Part shown: one piece after another, positions 21,001 through 24,414 of the stretch
How the letters are laid out: every line of letters begins with the position of its first letter
Numbering within the stretch: the stretch's first letter is position 1
Assembly (NCBI GenBank): GCA_937928005.1
Contig: CALFVD010000001.1
Location: 1-64,000, forward strand
Direction of reading: 5' to 3'
DNA: 64,000 bases
Origin: an uncultured Neomegalonema sp.
GTDB taxonomy: Bacteria > Pseudomonadota > Alphaproteobacteria > Rhodobacterales > Rhodobacteraceae
Notes under the pieces: generated by a model
Seen by the model: the letters and a program-made list of their open reading frames with translations, nothing else
What the model was told of the DNA's origin: nothing
Databases searched by the model: none
Program-made: the position numbers and the translations under genes

Positions 21001-23179
21001 CCAGCCCGATGGACTCGATGCCCAGATCGGCCAGCGAGAACAGCTCGCCGTCATCCGTGTAGGCATCCCCGTCCAGATCGCGCCAGACCTGCAACGCCGC
21101 GAACCCGGCATCGTCTATCGTGATGAAGCCGTCGTCGTTGTCGTCATGGTCCGAAAGCTCCGCAAAGCCCGAAACCCCCGGCCCCCCGAACATCTCGGAT
21201 ACATCAACGATCCGCCCGTCCCCGTCCGCATCATGCACCAAAAACCCATCGTCACCGGAAAGCCACCCCGCCTTCTCGGCGAAGAAATCACCATTGAAGT
21301 CGAACCGTATCCCGGAGCGGAAGTCGGAAAGCGTCTCGATGCCATCGCCGTCGAGATCGATGACGAGAGGATCCTGGACGGGTTGCCATGCTACAGCTTT
21401 CGCCAGCGCTTTATATATCTGCGCGATGAAGGATATATCGCCATAGAATTCTGTGAAACGGCTTATTGCACTGCTACCGTCACTGCCCTCGTATATCCGA
21501 AAACGCATACCGAGATCACCAGCTTCCGGAACGGATAAGCCTTTTTCAGTTTTCCCGAAATCGAAATTTTCGACAACCATAACTCGGCTAAGGAGGTCGT
21601 CGCCTTCCTGAAATCCACCTCGTCCATCAAGATGACTATAGATTAGCAGTTGCCCTGTGTTCGTCAGGCGATAGTAAACGAATGGACTAAGACGGTCGAT
21701 GGCCATCCCCCCTTCGCCAACTGGCAAGGGCAAACCAAGAGCATCGTAACCGTTGTAATTTGAGCCACCAAGCAATGGCATTCCGAACATTTGCAAAGTG
21801 TCGTTTGGAGCCGCGTCCTCAATGAACACACCTGGCCAGTACCAAAAAACGTCGGCGTCTTCCTCACCACTCTCCGATCGACCTATACCATCAATTGTAT
21901 CGCCATAAATCTTGGAACCATATGCTGATGAAAAAATTAGATCTCTACCACTTCCGCCTTGTAGAGTACCACCTTCTCCGCCGTAGGAGAAAATAATATC
22001 GTTATCCAGGCCACCCTCTATTAAAGGAGTTCCATTAGTGGATATTAATACATCGTTTCCACTACCGCCAATTATAATTCCTTGCTGATCATTCCCAAAA
22101 ATTCGATCAATAAAATCGTTCGCCTCATTTCCAGAAGTAGATGTAAAATCATTTAATGTGAATATTAAGTCAGAATTATTCTTCCCATCAATATCTCCAT
22201 TTGAACTAATGTCCGCATTAGCTAAGTTAGAAACTTCTTCTGAAATCCGCAATAATTCATCGTGTGGCGTGTAAGTAGCTTCCGTTTTTAATTCATTTTG
22301 ATGATCTGGATCAACATAAATTTTTGCTTCCCAACTACCTACATCATCATTAGTTTTAATTTGAACGCCACGATCACCTTCACTGTAAATTTCTACTGAA
22401 ACATTGGCTCCCCAACGATCTATCGCCGCGTCACGCGCCTTCGCTATATTAACTATTGCAGCTTCACCCGCAGCTTCAGCATCGCTGTTTCCATCTTCTA
22501 TTGCGACGCCAGGAAAGAAATAATCTAATGCAGCAGTGCCTACGGCAGTAGAAGATAGTTTCACGAATGCCGCCGCATCTGGGCTTCCAAGCAGAGACCT
22601 GTTGTCGAAAATATTAAGTAATGCGTTTCTAACATCGCTCGAGCCAAAGTCCCCTAGTTCTCTATTATTAATTTGATCGATTATCTTTCCTCTGGAATTC
22701 AAAATTCTAATAATCTTAAAGAAATCAGTAACACTTCCAGTACCAGAAATCCCCAAATAACCTGCAGGAGAAAACAGAAATTCAATACCTAACCCTAAGC
22801 CAAAACCTGCCTCTAAGGAAAGTCCACCAGCAATTTGCTTTGCTATTGAATTCTCTCTACTAAATCCAAAAGTCCCACGCCATGAGTCGGTATTTCCTGC
22901 TGAATCAGTGTTTTCAGTGTCATCTAAAACTGAAACTTCAAGCCACGGTGCTTTGAACCACAAGGTTAATCCACCCTCTAAATCCCCACCCGCAGCCGCA
23001 CCCAAACCAATGGTTGCCGACGACGAAGATCTTCCATCTTTATCAAAGGTTCTACTTATTTCGCCGACCGCCCCAAATAAACCATATAACGGACCTTCAA
23101 TTGCCGCTGATATACTCAGTGCGGAAGCGCCCGTTTCTTCGATAAAAGATGCGATATTCGCTCTAAAGGAATCAGTCAT
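26..23179 (-). CDS. giant RTX / cadherin-like / Ig-like repeat protein (7717 aa)
   Basis: This is a probable type I-secreted giant surface or toxin-like protein. Residues 1-590 are a non-repetitive, AT-rich N-terminus with a few early GGxGxD units. EF-hand-like DxDGDG motifs lie around 605-720. Residues 1290-3885 hold about 20 RTX plus haemolysin-related units (GGxGNDxL, then YxFxRGDGxDxIxD). Cadherin-like tandem-95 units (EDxPLxIxxxxLLANDxDxDGDxL) fill 3890-4580 and RTX repeats fill 4586-5063. More tandem-95 units run to about 6435, followed by about ten 96-residue He_PIG-like units (TGTPPQDFNG) to about 7405. A final cadherin-like unit, pure GFGND-rich RTX nonapeptides (7513-7640) and a C-terminal secretion-signal-like tail end the protein. 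There is no N-terminal signal peptide, as expected for type I export. The start has a GGAG ribosome site. Upstream genes encode an RTX acyltransferase and a small membrane protein. Whether it acts as adhesin or toxin is not shown by sequence. Confidence 0.93.
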   Translation of the reverse strand: MTDSFRANIASFIEETGASALSISAAIEGPLYGLFGAVGEISRTFDKDGRSSSSATIGLGAAAGGDLEGGLTLWFKAPWLEVSVLDDTENTDSAGNTDSWRGTFGFSRENSIAKQIAGGLSLEAGFGLGLGIEFLFSPAGYLGISGTGSVTDFFKIIRILNSRGKIIDQINNRELGDFGSSDVRNALLNIFDNRSLLGSPDAAAFVKLSSTAVGTAALDYFFPGVAIEDGNSDAEAAGEAAIVNIAKARDAAIDRWGANVSVEIYSEGDRGVQIKTNDDVGSWEAKIYVDPDHQNELKTEATYTPHDELLRISEEVSNLANADISSNGDIDGKNNSDLIFTLNDFTSTSGNEANDFIDRIFGNDQQGIIIGGSGNDVLISTNGTPLIEGGLDNDIIFSYGGEGGTLQGGSGRDLIFSSAYGSKIYGDTIDGIGRSESGEEDADVFWYWPGVFIEDAAPNDTLQMFGMPLLGGSNYNGYDALGLPLPVGEGGMAIDRLSPFVYYRLTNTGQLLIYSHLDGRGGFQEGDDLLSRVMVVENFDFGKTEKGLSVPEAGDLGMRFRIYEGSDGSSAISRFTEFYGDISFIAQIYKALAKAVAWQPVQDPLVIDLDGDGIETLSDFRSGIRFDFNGDFFAEKAGWLSGDDGFLVHDADGDGRIVDVSEMFGGPGVSGFAELSDHDDNDDGFITIDDAGFAALQVWRDLDGDAYTDDGELFSLADLGIESIGLDNTEVGSETPQGNTILARGTVTLEDGSTRNAFDMAFSTNATDTVFRGEKGVAEWLRADPLPDAKGFGTIVDLGVAVSSDFEIAEIVRTASEAMTAPDLKAIREAATPIFGAWAQAQELTRELTPVLLDAAGALVDRGIYVEDAAGGYWTLESGGGVRAADGAVIARPTLDAVMAQADGWQLEQMFSPVSRTEDLTHRTETAYLARIVEGRAVIDDYAVEGPAGVWSLASGAPVINAGGTVIAAPVLADILAMPAPEGAEWRVESFGTNPYGDLPVESMGVQVIDGTVVDYSVAITDADGVFHVWARNLDRALELQHRTGEAGNFLLRNYEIDFDTLDTVGSTDDSVYRVEILTAGQLHFASSLYGIDFQPQIMSAQTSPETQLLSYSVGSFQGEEAPTTDEEGGYASTIDPAIELFDGMFQSYVTASRALSVRIALQGGLAEFSRRLSYDAPSDRYEATTDREMAPMFEAIFEGAPEGAEAAYDYLVAWDEILEVVYPDYHVDGEVNFVTGRMRLDQQFVFQMVLSAFETVGIDADLPAVLNALGVDEEKLIAHAAGDTEVNGTAGQDFVYLSTGDQTYDGGFGSDVYFVGQDFGSDTITDIEYRYVEGGDPGADVLRFSHAKSTDIFATRDGLDLVLEVIGTDDVLRVTQQFEGEQIDPVFGKDFSPDTGVTNIVFADGVIWDAFAIAAAVNHPLDTDDLVLGSQARDVLEGGLGNDVLRGGRDGDVYIFREGDGQDRIDDDNDMPTDDPASKFDIIQVQASFDAENIRFIRVGDSGDVTMEILGEDGEPTGDSITIEGQFDWTSIPGLGLLFPDTIERVAFGNGTFLVETDIMARVLAAAKTDDDDLIYGFNNADTLDGGLGNDVLIGRAQNDTYLFGRGDGHDVIEDGDNDFFNESFDRLELRDDLRWTDFTFEREGDSATVTLAVTGTDDAVTLRNAFASEQLLGFTNLIEEIVFGDGTVWDYAKLAQHVVDLSVTAGDDTVYGFEIADSMDGGAGDDLLVGGYGSDSYVFARGYGDDVIDDIGSGSRGDSLTLRDIASTDVAFERAGDDLILVIRDTGESVTLRDQYVRTSGDPVRGEPQYKAIETFVFSDTTVDWRDLNPEDVDHVGTNAGETLIGTAFGETIDGQAGDDTLIGGSDGDTYLFDVGYGDDTIIDRQERTAWYDRTREGIQKVAEGDDTILFGADITVDNAVYTKDGNDLLISVLERTDTLRIQNQFRSIEDAVEWFEYADGTRLHISDIEERLAIVGGSRGDDVIEGTPDSPNVLDGRQGDDELIGGRQGDTYAFGTAYDLDGIIESDNPASGVVDRVVFSASVTPDAVDLIRDGDDLIIDLGNGTDRLTIREGLTTRQVEEFLFADGTAWTLEQVRDRLLTGSDSDDMLRGFNDREDVLDGGKGSDALEGGLGDDTYRFEIGSGQDAVTDTGGIDEIVFGAGISAATVDFSREGDDLLIRLTDSESDSLIVHGGAARLGSASLVERLVFEDGTRVAIADVLVRLVDVQSTNGGDVIDARTGQSLAVDAGTGDDLILGEAGGVFVFDAGDGYDIVDTTGERGTSRILFREAGSADARFRRADLDSDDIIVAFPQTGDQVLIRGALSDTNVSSIAFADGVELDRAAFIAAAVAAQASDAGDAITGSSDDDRIEGGLGNDDIEGGAGDDTYVFTRGDGRDVITDARGTDRLEIQGYRAEDVSVTKPVSDRDELILTFADSADEIVLNLAGTRGIDIVSFGDGTEWTRTQLLDTAVGMGTAFDDVLIGNASDNTLDGGTGYDLLQGGTSDDTYIFGQGYGQDIISDTSGTNRIIMRDYGVAQASALRFDDRQNDLVLRFADGDELIVPFYFNRTTANIAEILFEDGVVWTRTDVLLALETARDPAADESIIGTTGNDTLVGNEGDDVLSGGIGNDRYIFTRGDGRDVIEDNGRGTDTIELRGYGRDDLILSNRVNAPDTLIIRFDGTDDEIVLVNALLTTSADKIESIVFTNGDASFDTAALRKLVVENGSEGNDRLLGTTAMDTLDGGSGDDYLRGNGSNDLYVFARGGGNDVIEDDSNTNGDALRIEGYTRADIRFSRDPNAVNDLIVTFNNSDDSIRIIGTLGSVGANRIEEIRFGDGSDAFTLADIRDIMLTDAATSGDDRILGLPFETTLAGGAGNDWLSGRSGSDTYLFAQGDGHDIIDDNGGNSSRADSIRITGYTSSDLSFAPDTDVIDALLITFAGSDDKITITNALSNQTSDRIETIEFTNGVDDPLDLTGIIAGLTVRDTIEGTTGADTFVSTEADEIFSGLRSNDAYVYRVGGGKDIIKDGSGGTDTIRIEGYALTDAIFTQSRAYAYDLVIRFEGSDDQIVVVGGLQGGNGNAILAQIEKFEFYDITSGTPVLTDSLLDTDVFQRILDDRNLTSDNARIVGNNDANILHSGSGDNVIYGGAGNDTYVFGAGDGHDTVIEGGQSDTDRILIEGYGRDDLIFAREAGNGGTLLITFVESDDSLRIPNTLNGIHYNIEEVAFANGDDSYSLADIGTILAAVDATDGDDQVRGNGGGNVLGGGIGNDRLQGGDGSDTYIFARGDGVDSIHDGGDRDNDRILITGYEPGEVSLRIGHYPSNTLVLEFAGTDDRLIVENTLVDNYPDGIEEIVFASGERWTMDDVRARLAFEQATDGNDVITGFDSAETFDGGAGNDLIDGGSGNDTYIYTRGDGFDVIIDDNRDTGDVLRLEGIDPTSVRLRNGIGDDLAIEILPSAEDEGDGGRITVRDGYPSNAREGVDSIIFDDGTIWWRSNFETLALRNLATNGDDRLTGTTGNDTLEGGTGDDALSGLAGDDLYRFAAGDGAETIRDAGGGFDRIEVNGYTLADTSFERRGREGEDLILRLGINGDSITIINGLARRTADQIEEITFSDTGETLSLAEMRAALVIGDPSDNDDQIIGSVEDDVLRGGAGDDLLTGGEGNDVYEYAAGDEDDRISDGGQTSGDILRLTDYGLADLTSVTRSPANGADLVLRFGEDTRDRITIAGTLLGDAGGVEAIEFADGAVWTLAEMRSAVLEFANSDEGIGIRGFASDDVLEGGQGDDWLSGGEGADLYVYNSGDGSDVFEDGSTSADDRLELVDILSAEASVARLYRGSDSIVLSLAGRDDRLVLRDALAEDGSGIEEIAFGDGVVWTRETLLTLLDNNAPVAVGDGIIAAREGEPVTIAAIDLLRNDFDADGDTLSIIAVDGGENGTAEIDADGNIVFTAASGFTGSTTFTYSVIDGQGGAATGTVDMRVNPLASALDDDGFTVEEDGFLTIETLRLLSNDVDGDRLILSQVFDAQHGTVSLSSNGEIGFTPDANYNGPASFRYVANTPEGGRAEATVSINVESVNDAPLAVDDSGFVTDEDIAFIIDPTTLLANDSDIDGDALTIESVLSTASLSVELTFDGQIRVTPTPYFFGEATFSYTVSDGEGGTTTANVTVSVAPVNNAPELEIDSFTTDEDAPILISVADLLLNDIDRDFDILTVTSVRRASGGTVELFDNGEIAFTPGANVNGEAYFFYTVDDGQGGVTEGRVNIQIDPVNDAPTARDERYDDNSVFFLNGTEDVPLTISITDLLANDTDIDGLSLTPASVSFAENGTVVLNEDGTITFTPDADYWGEASFSYVVRDEGGLVDDARVTMYFEPVGDAPPVAGDDTVTLYEDVPLVIKAATLLANDTDIDRDVLRITDVRMQGLSTGSVTLNEDGDIVYTPGLNQTIGVDFEYTVTDDADGTDTGTVDVSIIAVNDAPTADPDAGATSLDVPLVLRVTDLMANDFDVDISSLIYPNPLDYLTFAGLVSTANGTGSVYGGGEFIVVDYGPAYSGTTSLEYAVADDDGVTDNGTVSIDISADIRTLLEGGADRDLIIGSQRSETIAGREGDDDLFGRDGDDLLDGGDGADSIDGGDGYDTITFAGSNIGVRADLAARIGQGGFAQGDIYTNIEALLGTRYSDELGGDATNNTLDGADGRDLLIGREGDDVLIGAAGDDTLDGGTGGDLLSGGAGSDTATYQTSTAAVSVSLADGTATGGDATGDVLDSIENLTGTDFADTLTGDDAANVLQGGRGDDTLDGGAGDDVLRGGRGADTMIGGAGFDRVDYSTSASGVTVDLLDASAGGGDAEGDVLDGIELITGSFHNDTLRGDDADNRFMGGRGADSIDGGAGFDIADYSEADEAIALDLTTGLGSAGEAAGDQLTNIEMVIGSEYADSITGSTGNDVFEGGFGDDTLDGAGGSDTYSFGYDSGADIVIETGAITDADVVEIDAGIEPKDISLVIDGDDLLIELERDDGFGIDTMRIADHFLGTASGIEIIRFDDGTEWDRAAIDTLTRVGRFNAADDVVRFVDEDVPFTINLATLTLNDATEGANALEIVSVSDFENGSGQVLADGNIEFTGAQDFNGDAFFRYTVRDAFGRESSARVEVNVRAVNDAPIAVPDGVIAGVEDEILFIDPAVLLANDTDIDGDTLSLTGNFRAVTGADGQPLGDQLYGTNGGASLQVTGLGTQSVVFVPDADHFGYAGFEYEVRDPDGLTSWAAVELDLAAVNDAPKTELDRFENRLGIVNSIAVADLLANDIDVEGDDFDLTDIVEVRNGTATIRTDVDGVRWIDVEHDTLGDATLRYEATDSFGASSIGLVEFTVIPLNDPPMARDDSGFETVEDAVIIIDPATLLVNDTDADGDILTISGFERFPLNGKVTFTETGMIAFTPRRDYNGEAGFEYIVTDGQDTDTGFVAINVLPDNDAPVLRDDVLAGLEDLPVTIIAAEAFANDMDPEGDVIFFEDASILGVVSDDFSGRDPVATGFAADLAGVPVTATLGDGSALPDWLTFDADALTFTGTPPEGAGALDVALAFTHTDAEGVVSTFEDGMTIDPADPALTSGLAYAPSMMAVDTGTDWTASADLWTGRELPAWLAFDAQTMTFSQTGITPDADESIARVWVSLTPDGAEEPAVSIEVRIDPFAPIDPAINALFDVPDFFSAQGLFALPVSDAATPTADHAYRTGLPDWLEFDAATLSFTGAAPNEYVGAISTRVDIAASSDTPAFALIRDIVVDDDIEVIDINDLNLDAAGAFRLSVTDEGITVFRPEDFNGSLAIEYTARDTYDAVSTAPATIVLNIAPQRELPDALTDEVTVNEDASVDISLASLLANDRDDDGDPIWISAIAAPDTGALSLRLADGTVLDAPTPLTDAQNAGAVLTYTPPPEFSGPVVFTYMLEDGQEGASEGRVEIEVAPLNDAPVAVDDRANGFEDTPLTIDAAQLLANDSDVDGDTLRVESVTNAINGTVTLNGGQIVFTPDYNFDGAASFDYVVTDDNNGSTAATVDVQITSTNQRPETVIDRLFGFEDTAFIVSPDDLMANDIDPDGDALRFLEILPTAENGIAVQRPDGTYALTPRENFNGEIAFTYTITDERLDSVETGNIIVTFAAVNDDPVAGADGGFVTAEDTAITIDPASLLLNDTDVEGDALTFDGVLDPVNGTVAVIGGRIVFTPRPDYFGNGGFSYRVIDGNGGVGIGTVSLTVTPENDLPYALTDIGGTIDEDGFLDIDPADLLANDGDPDNDDISFVRPLGANVQMLANGMIRYTPGTDDNGQLGFSYEITDGELFATGEVLVDVRPVDDAPFARDDRVNGIEDTSLTIPLRDLTSNDYDVDGHGFQITDVSNGTGGTVALDGAGNVIFTPNADLAGAASFDYTVTDTTGETDTATVRITLAEVNDAPRINALDPILGTEDMRLVAALPSDVIVDPDGDALTITARQADGSSLPDWLVFRGDLLAFVGTPPQDFNGTIAVEIVASDGLLETVRAVDVVIVPTPDAPILGTLSDVTVGEDMPVNIVLPDDFATDPDGDALTLSAQLVDGTALPVWLAFDGTGFTGTPPQDFTGILSVEIMASDGVLGTTTRFDLIIAPVNDAPVLADLPNVMVDEDTVVDIVLPDGFASDPDGDALTLSARMADGSTLPDWLAFDGIRLTGTPPQDFNGTFSVELAASDGRIETTTAFDLTIAPINDAPVLGSLPNITADEDMPVDIVLPAGLASDVDGDALTFNARQADGTALPGWLSFDGARLTGTPPKDFNGILTIEISADDGALNAATTFDLIIAPINDAPVLATLADITVDEDAIVDIVLPDGFAEDPDGDTLALSARLADGTALPEWLAFDDVRLTGTPPQNFNGTLAVEIVANDGAFETSTAFDLIVAPVNDAPVIGGLPDASIAEDAPIDIALPDGFANDVDGDALTLSARLADGSALPDWLTFDGTRFTGTPPQDYNGTLAVVVTASDGALDSVATFNIIVTPAPDAPTLGTLSDVSVAEDTAVDIALPDGFARDADGDTLALSARLADGSALPAWLVFDGARLIGTPPQDFNGILTIEIVASDGTLESTAIFDLAITPVNDAPMAGVASPVSVTEDTPFTAVLDAGLFSDVDGDALSFTLEMADGSAAPAWIGYDAGFNALVGTPPTDFTGNLTLRLIANDGEASASTMVEFEVVNVNDAPKLDALPVVHTDEDTAIDIVLPTDFANDVDGDALTLTAQRAGGGTLPDWLVFDAAARRFTGTPPANLNGILALEIIANDGAAQTATIFDLVIDPINDAPTLSGPLSDRFVDEETPFDIALQGDLFSDVDGDTLAFTASLSDGTDLPSWLSFNPDDISLSGQAPAGFSGDLSLTVTASDGTESVSDTFDFGVRFINDAPEVGDDAVTVSDDDLTRIDAATLLANDSDPEGEDLSIIAVEQTGAGSVALNTDGSVTYTPTAGFVGEDSFAYITSDGTNSSRGVVAVTVESTLDNVDEQGTTGNDRITGDSFGDSTVDAGAGDDRVNTGFGNDVVAGGQGNDRINTGFGNDSIFGGSGNDRVNAGFGNDYLNLGSGNDRANGGFGNDLLFGGSGSDRLDGGLGSDTIDGGTGDDILRGGLGSDLFRFGEGYGSDTIRDYQTTRSFRRFSIEGDRIEIDIDGVASFDDLLPYGQDRRGGVLFDFGDGDELFLRGTQLASLDRDSFTFA
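979..3860. repeat. tandem 288-bp coding repeats (He_PIG-like units)
   Basis: Inside the giant RTX gene, units of about 288 bp (96 codons) recur. The phrase encoding NDAPVL recurs at close to 288-bp steps, for example near 2995 and 3283, and TGTPPQDFNG recurs in each unit. Units are very similar at DNA level, so unequal recombination could change their number. Confidence 0.8.
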
Positions 23180-23199
23180 AGATATTTCTCCAAGGGGTT

Positions 23200-23382
23200 T
23201 TACTTGTAACCAAGCAATTTAGTTCCAATCATGCACCCAAGCGCCACAAAGAAAAAAAATAAACGCAGTAGATTTAATGGTGAATTTTTATCTTTACTTA
23301 CTTTCGCAAACCTTAACAATAAAGTCAAAATAAGCACAAAAGAAAAAGATATAAAAATACCTGATTTAAAAACATCAAACAT
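23200..23382 (-). CDS. small two-helix membrane protein (60 aa)
   Basis: This 60-residue protein has two hydrophobic stretches, roughly residues 8-25 and 39-57, separated by a charged Lys/Asp-rich linker, so it is probably a small inner-membrane hairpin protein. Its start overlaps the stop of the HlyC-like acyltransferase gene by 8 bases, and it ends 20 bases before the giant RTX start, which suggests translational coupling within one operon. The DNA is strikingly AT-rich, like the first ~590 codons of the RTX gene and unlike the acyltransferase gene. No family is recognised. Position suggests a role with the RTX protein, such as immunity, holin-like function or export help, but that is inference. 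Confidence 0.6.
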   Translation of the reverse strand: MFDVFKSGIFISFSFVLILTLLLRFAKVSKDKNSPLNLLRLFFFFVALGCMIGTKLLGYK

Positions 23383-23923
23383 TATCTACTCGACACTGTT
23401 TGATGCTTTTTATACCCAACGTTTCCAGCGCGGCCTCTTCCACCAGCCTTGTCATGACCGGATGGATACGCAAATCCCCATCCTTCACCACCTGCTTCAT
23501 GTTCGCGAGGACCGAGGTGGCCAGTGCCGGTGTCGGAGCGATGACGTCCAAGAGCCAGTTGATGTCGCCGCTCGTCCAGTCGGCGGCGGCGAGGCGGACC
23601 GGGAAGACGCCGGCCTTGATCTGCTCACGGATCTTGGCATCGACCTCCTCGGACACGCTCGCCCAGATCACCACCCCCGCCAGCGCATCCGCATCCTCGG
23701 TATCCCCCTTCGAGGCCAGCGCCACCCGGTCACGAATCAGCGGCTCCAGCAGCACCGGGACCAGCTCGGCGATGCTCAGATGCCGGTAGCGCGGCAGGGT
23801 CACCATTGCCAACGCCACCTTGCCAAACGTCTCATGCACCCGCGCCCGCAGCTTCGCCACCTGCGCCATTACGCGCGGGTCAGGCTGTTCGCCCTCGCCA
23901 GCATCGTTCCCTGTTTCGCTCAT
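23375..23923 (-). CDS. RTX toxin-activating lysine acyltransferase, HlyC family
   Basis: HlyC-type enzymes move a fatty acyl group from acyl carrier protein onto internal lysines of RTX proteins in the cytoplasm before secretion. This 182-residue protein carries the family's key blocks. His48 lies in RYRHLSI, matching the catalytic His of HlyC. Asp115 lies in ADWTSGDINWLLDVIAP, which closely matches the HlyC segment DWTSGDxxWxxDxIAP containing the catalytic Asp. WASVSEEVD also fits. The start is placed at the ATG at 23923, because the upstream in-frame stretch to 24010 reads as low-quality sequence (Arg/Cys-rich) and only begins after the Trypco1 stop. The order acyltransferase then RTX gene mirrors hlyC-hlyA. 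Length is close to the family's usual ~170 residues. Confidence 0.85.
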   Translation of the reverse strand: MSETGNDAGEGEQPDPRVMAQVAKLRARVHETFGKVALAMVTLPRYRHLSIAELVPVLLEPLIRDRVALASKGDTEDADALAGVVIWASVSEEVDAKIREQIKAGVFPVRLAAADWTSGDINWLLDVIAPTPALATSVLANMKQVVKDGDLRIHPVMTRLVEEAALETLGIKSIKQCRVDNV

Positions 23924-24041
23924 CCCGCCCCACAATCGCCAAAGGTGCATCAGCACACGGATGCACCAGCACCGTAGGCACCGCGATAGCTCGCGCAAGA
24001 AGAAAGTCAAACTGAATTGATTTTTACATCTTTAAGGCTTG

Positions 24042-24383
24042 TCAGCCGGTTTGTTCACACGTTTTCGGAGGCCGGTTCCACGAAAGCTTGACGGACAAAG
24101 TAGCATCGCCCCCGGCACTCGCGAAGACGACACCCGCCTTTGCCGTCATCTTCACGCCAACCTCGATCTCGATACAGTCGGGCCGCAGATCGGGTGTATC
24201 GAGCTTGGCCGTCAAACCGGCCGCAAGGGCGCGCAGGTCATCGAACGCTTCGTCGAACCGGCGGCGTAACGGGGTCTCGATATCGCTGGCGGGCTCGTAC
24301 CCGGTCCCGTCATCCATGACGTCTTCTGCCTCGAACGACAGGATCCGTCCGTCATCCGTCTCCAGCTCCACGATGTTCTTCAT
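24042..24383 (-). CDS. Trypco1-domain protein (trypsin-co-occurring)
   Basis: This 113-residue protein begins at an ATG preceded by a strong AAGGAGA ribosome site. Its C-terminal half reads IEIEVGVKMTAKAGVV and later ATLSVKLSW, which is the hallmark of the trypsin-co-occurring domain 1 (CU044_2847) family: a short beta-rich domain with a conserved GxK.sAkAG block. That family is known mainly as a partner encoded beside trypsin-like proteases and STAND NTPases in predicted conflict systems. Such a protease and NTPase lie just upstream here. The exact biochemical role of the domain is unknown. The gene starts 31 bases after the TPR gene ends and is probably the last gene of the operon. The HlyC-like gene follows after 118 bases, and I see no convincing terminator between them. 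Confidence 0.8.
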   Translation of the reverse strand: MKNIVELETDDGRILSFEAEDVMDDGTGYEPASDIETPLRRRFDEAFDDLRALAAGLTAKLDTPDLRPDCIEIEVGVKMTAKAGVVFASAGGDATLSVKLSWNRPPKTCEQTG

Positions 24384-24414
24384 CGATATCTCCTTTTCAG
24401 TAAGCCCATGCGAT

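Noticed and set aside
20414-21538. Plus-strand open frame of 374 codons
   Set aside because: Antisense shadow of the RTX gene; it ends where the AT-rich part of the gene begins.
24010-24060. Promoter or terminator separating the Trypco1 gene from the HlyC-like gene
   Set aside because: A TTGACT-like hexamer exists but has no acceptable -10 at the right distance, and there is no stem with a U-tract, so the operon boundary stays open.
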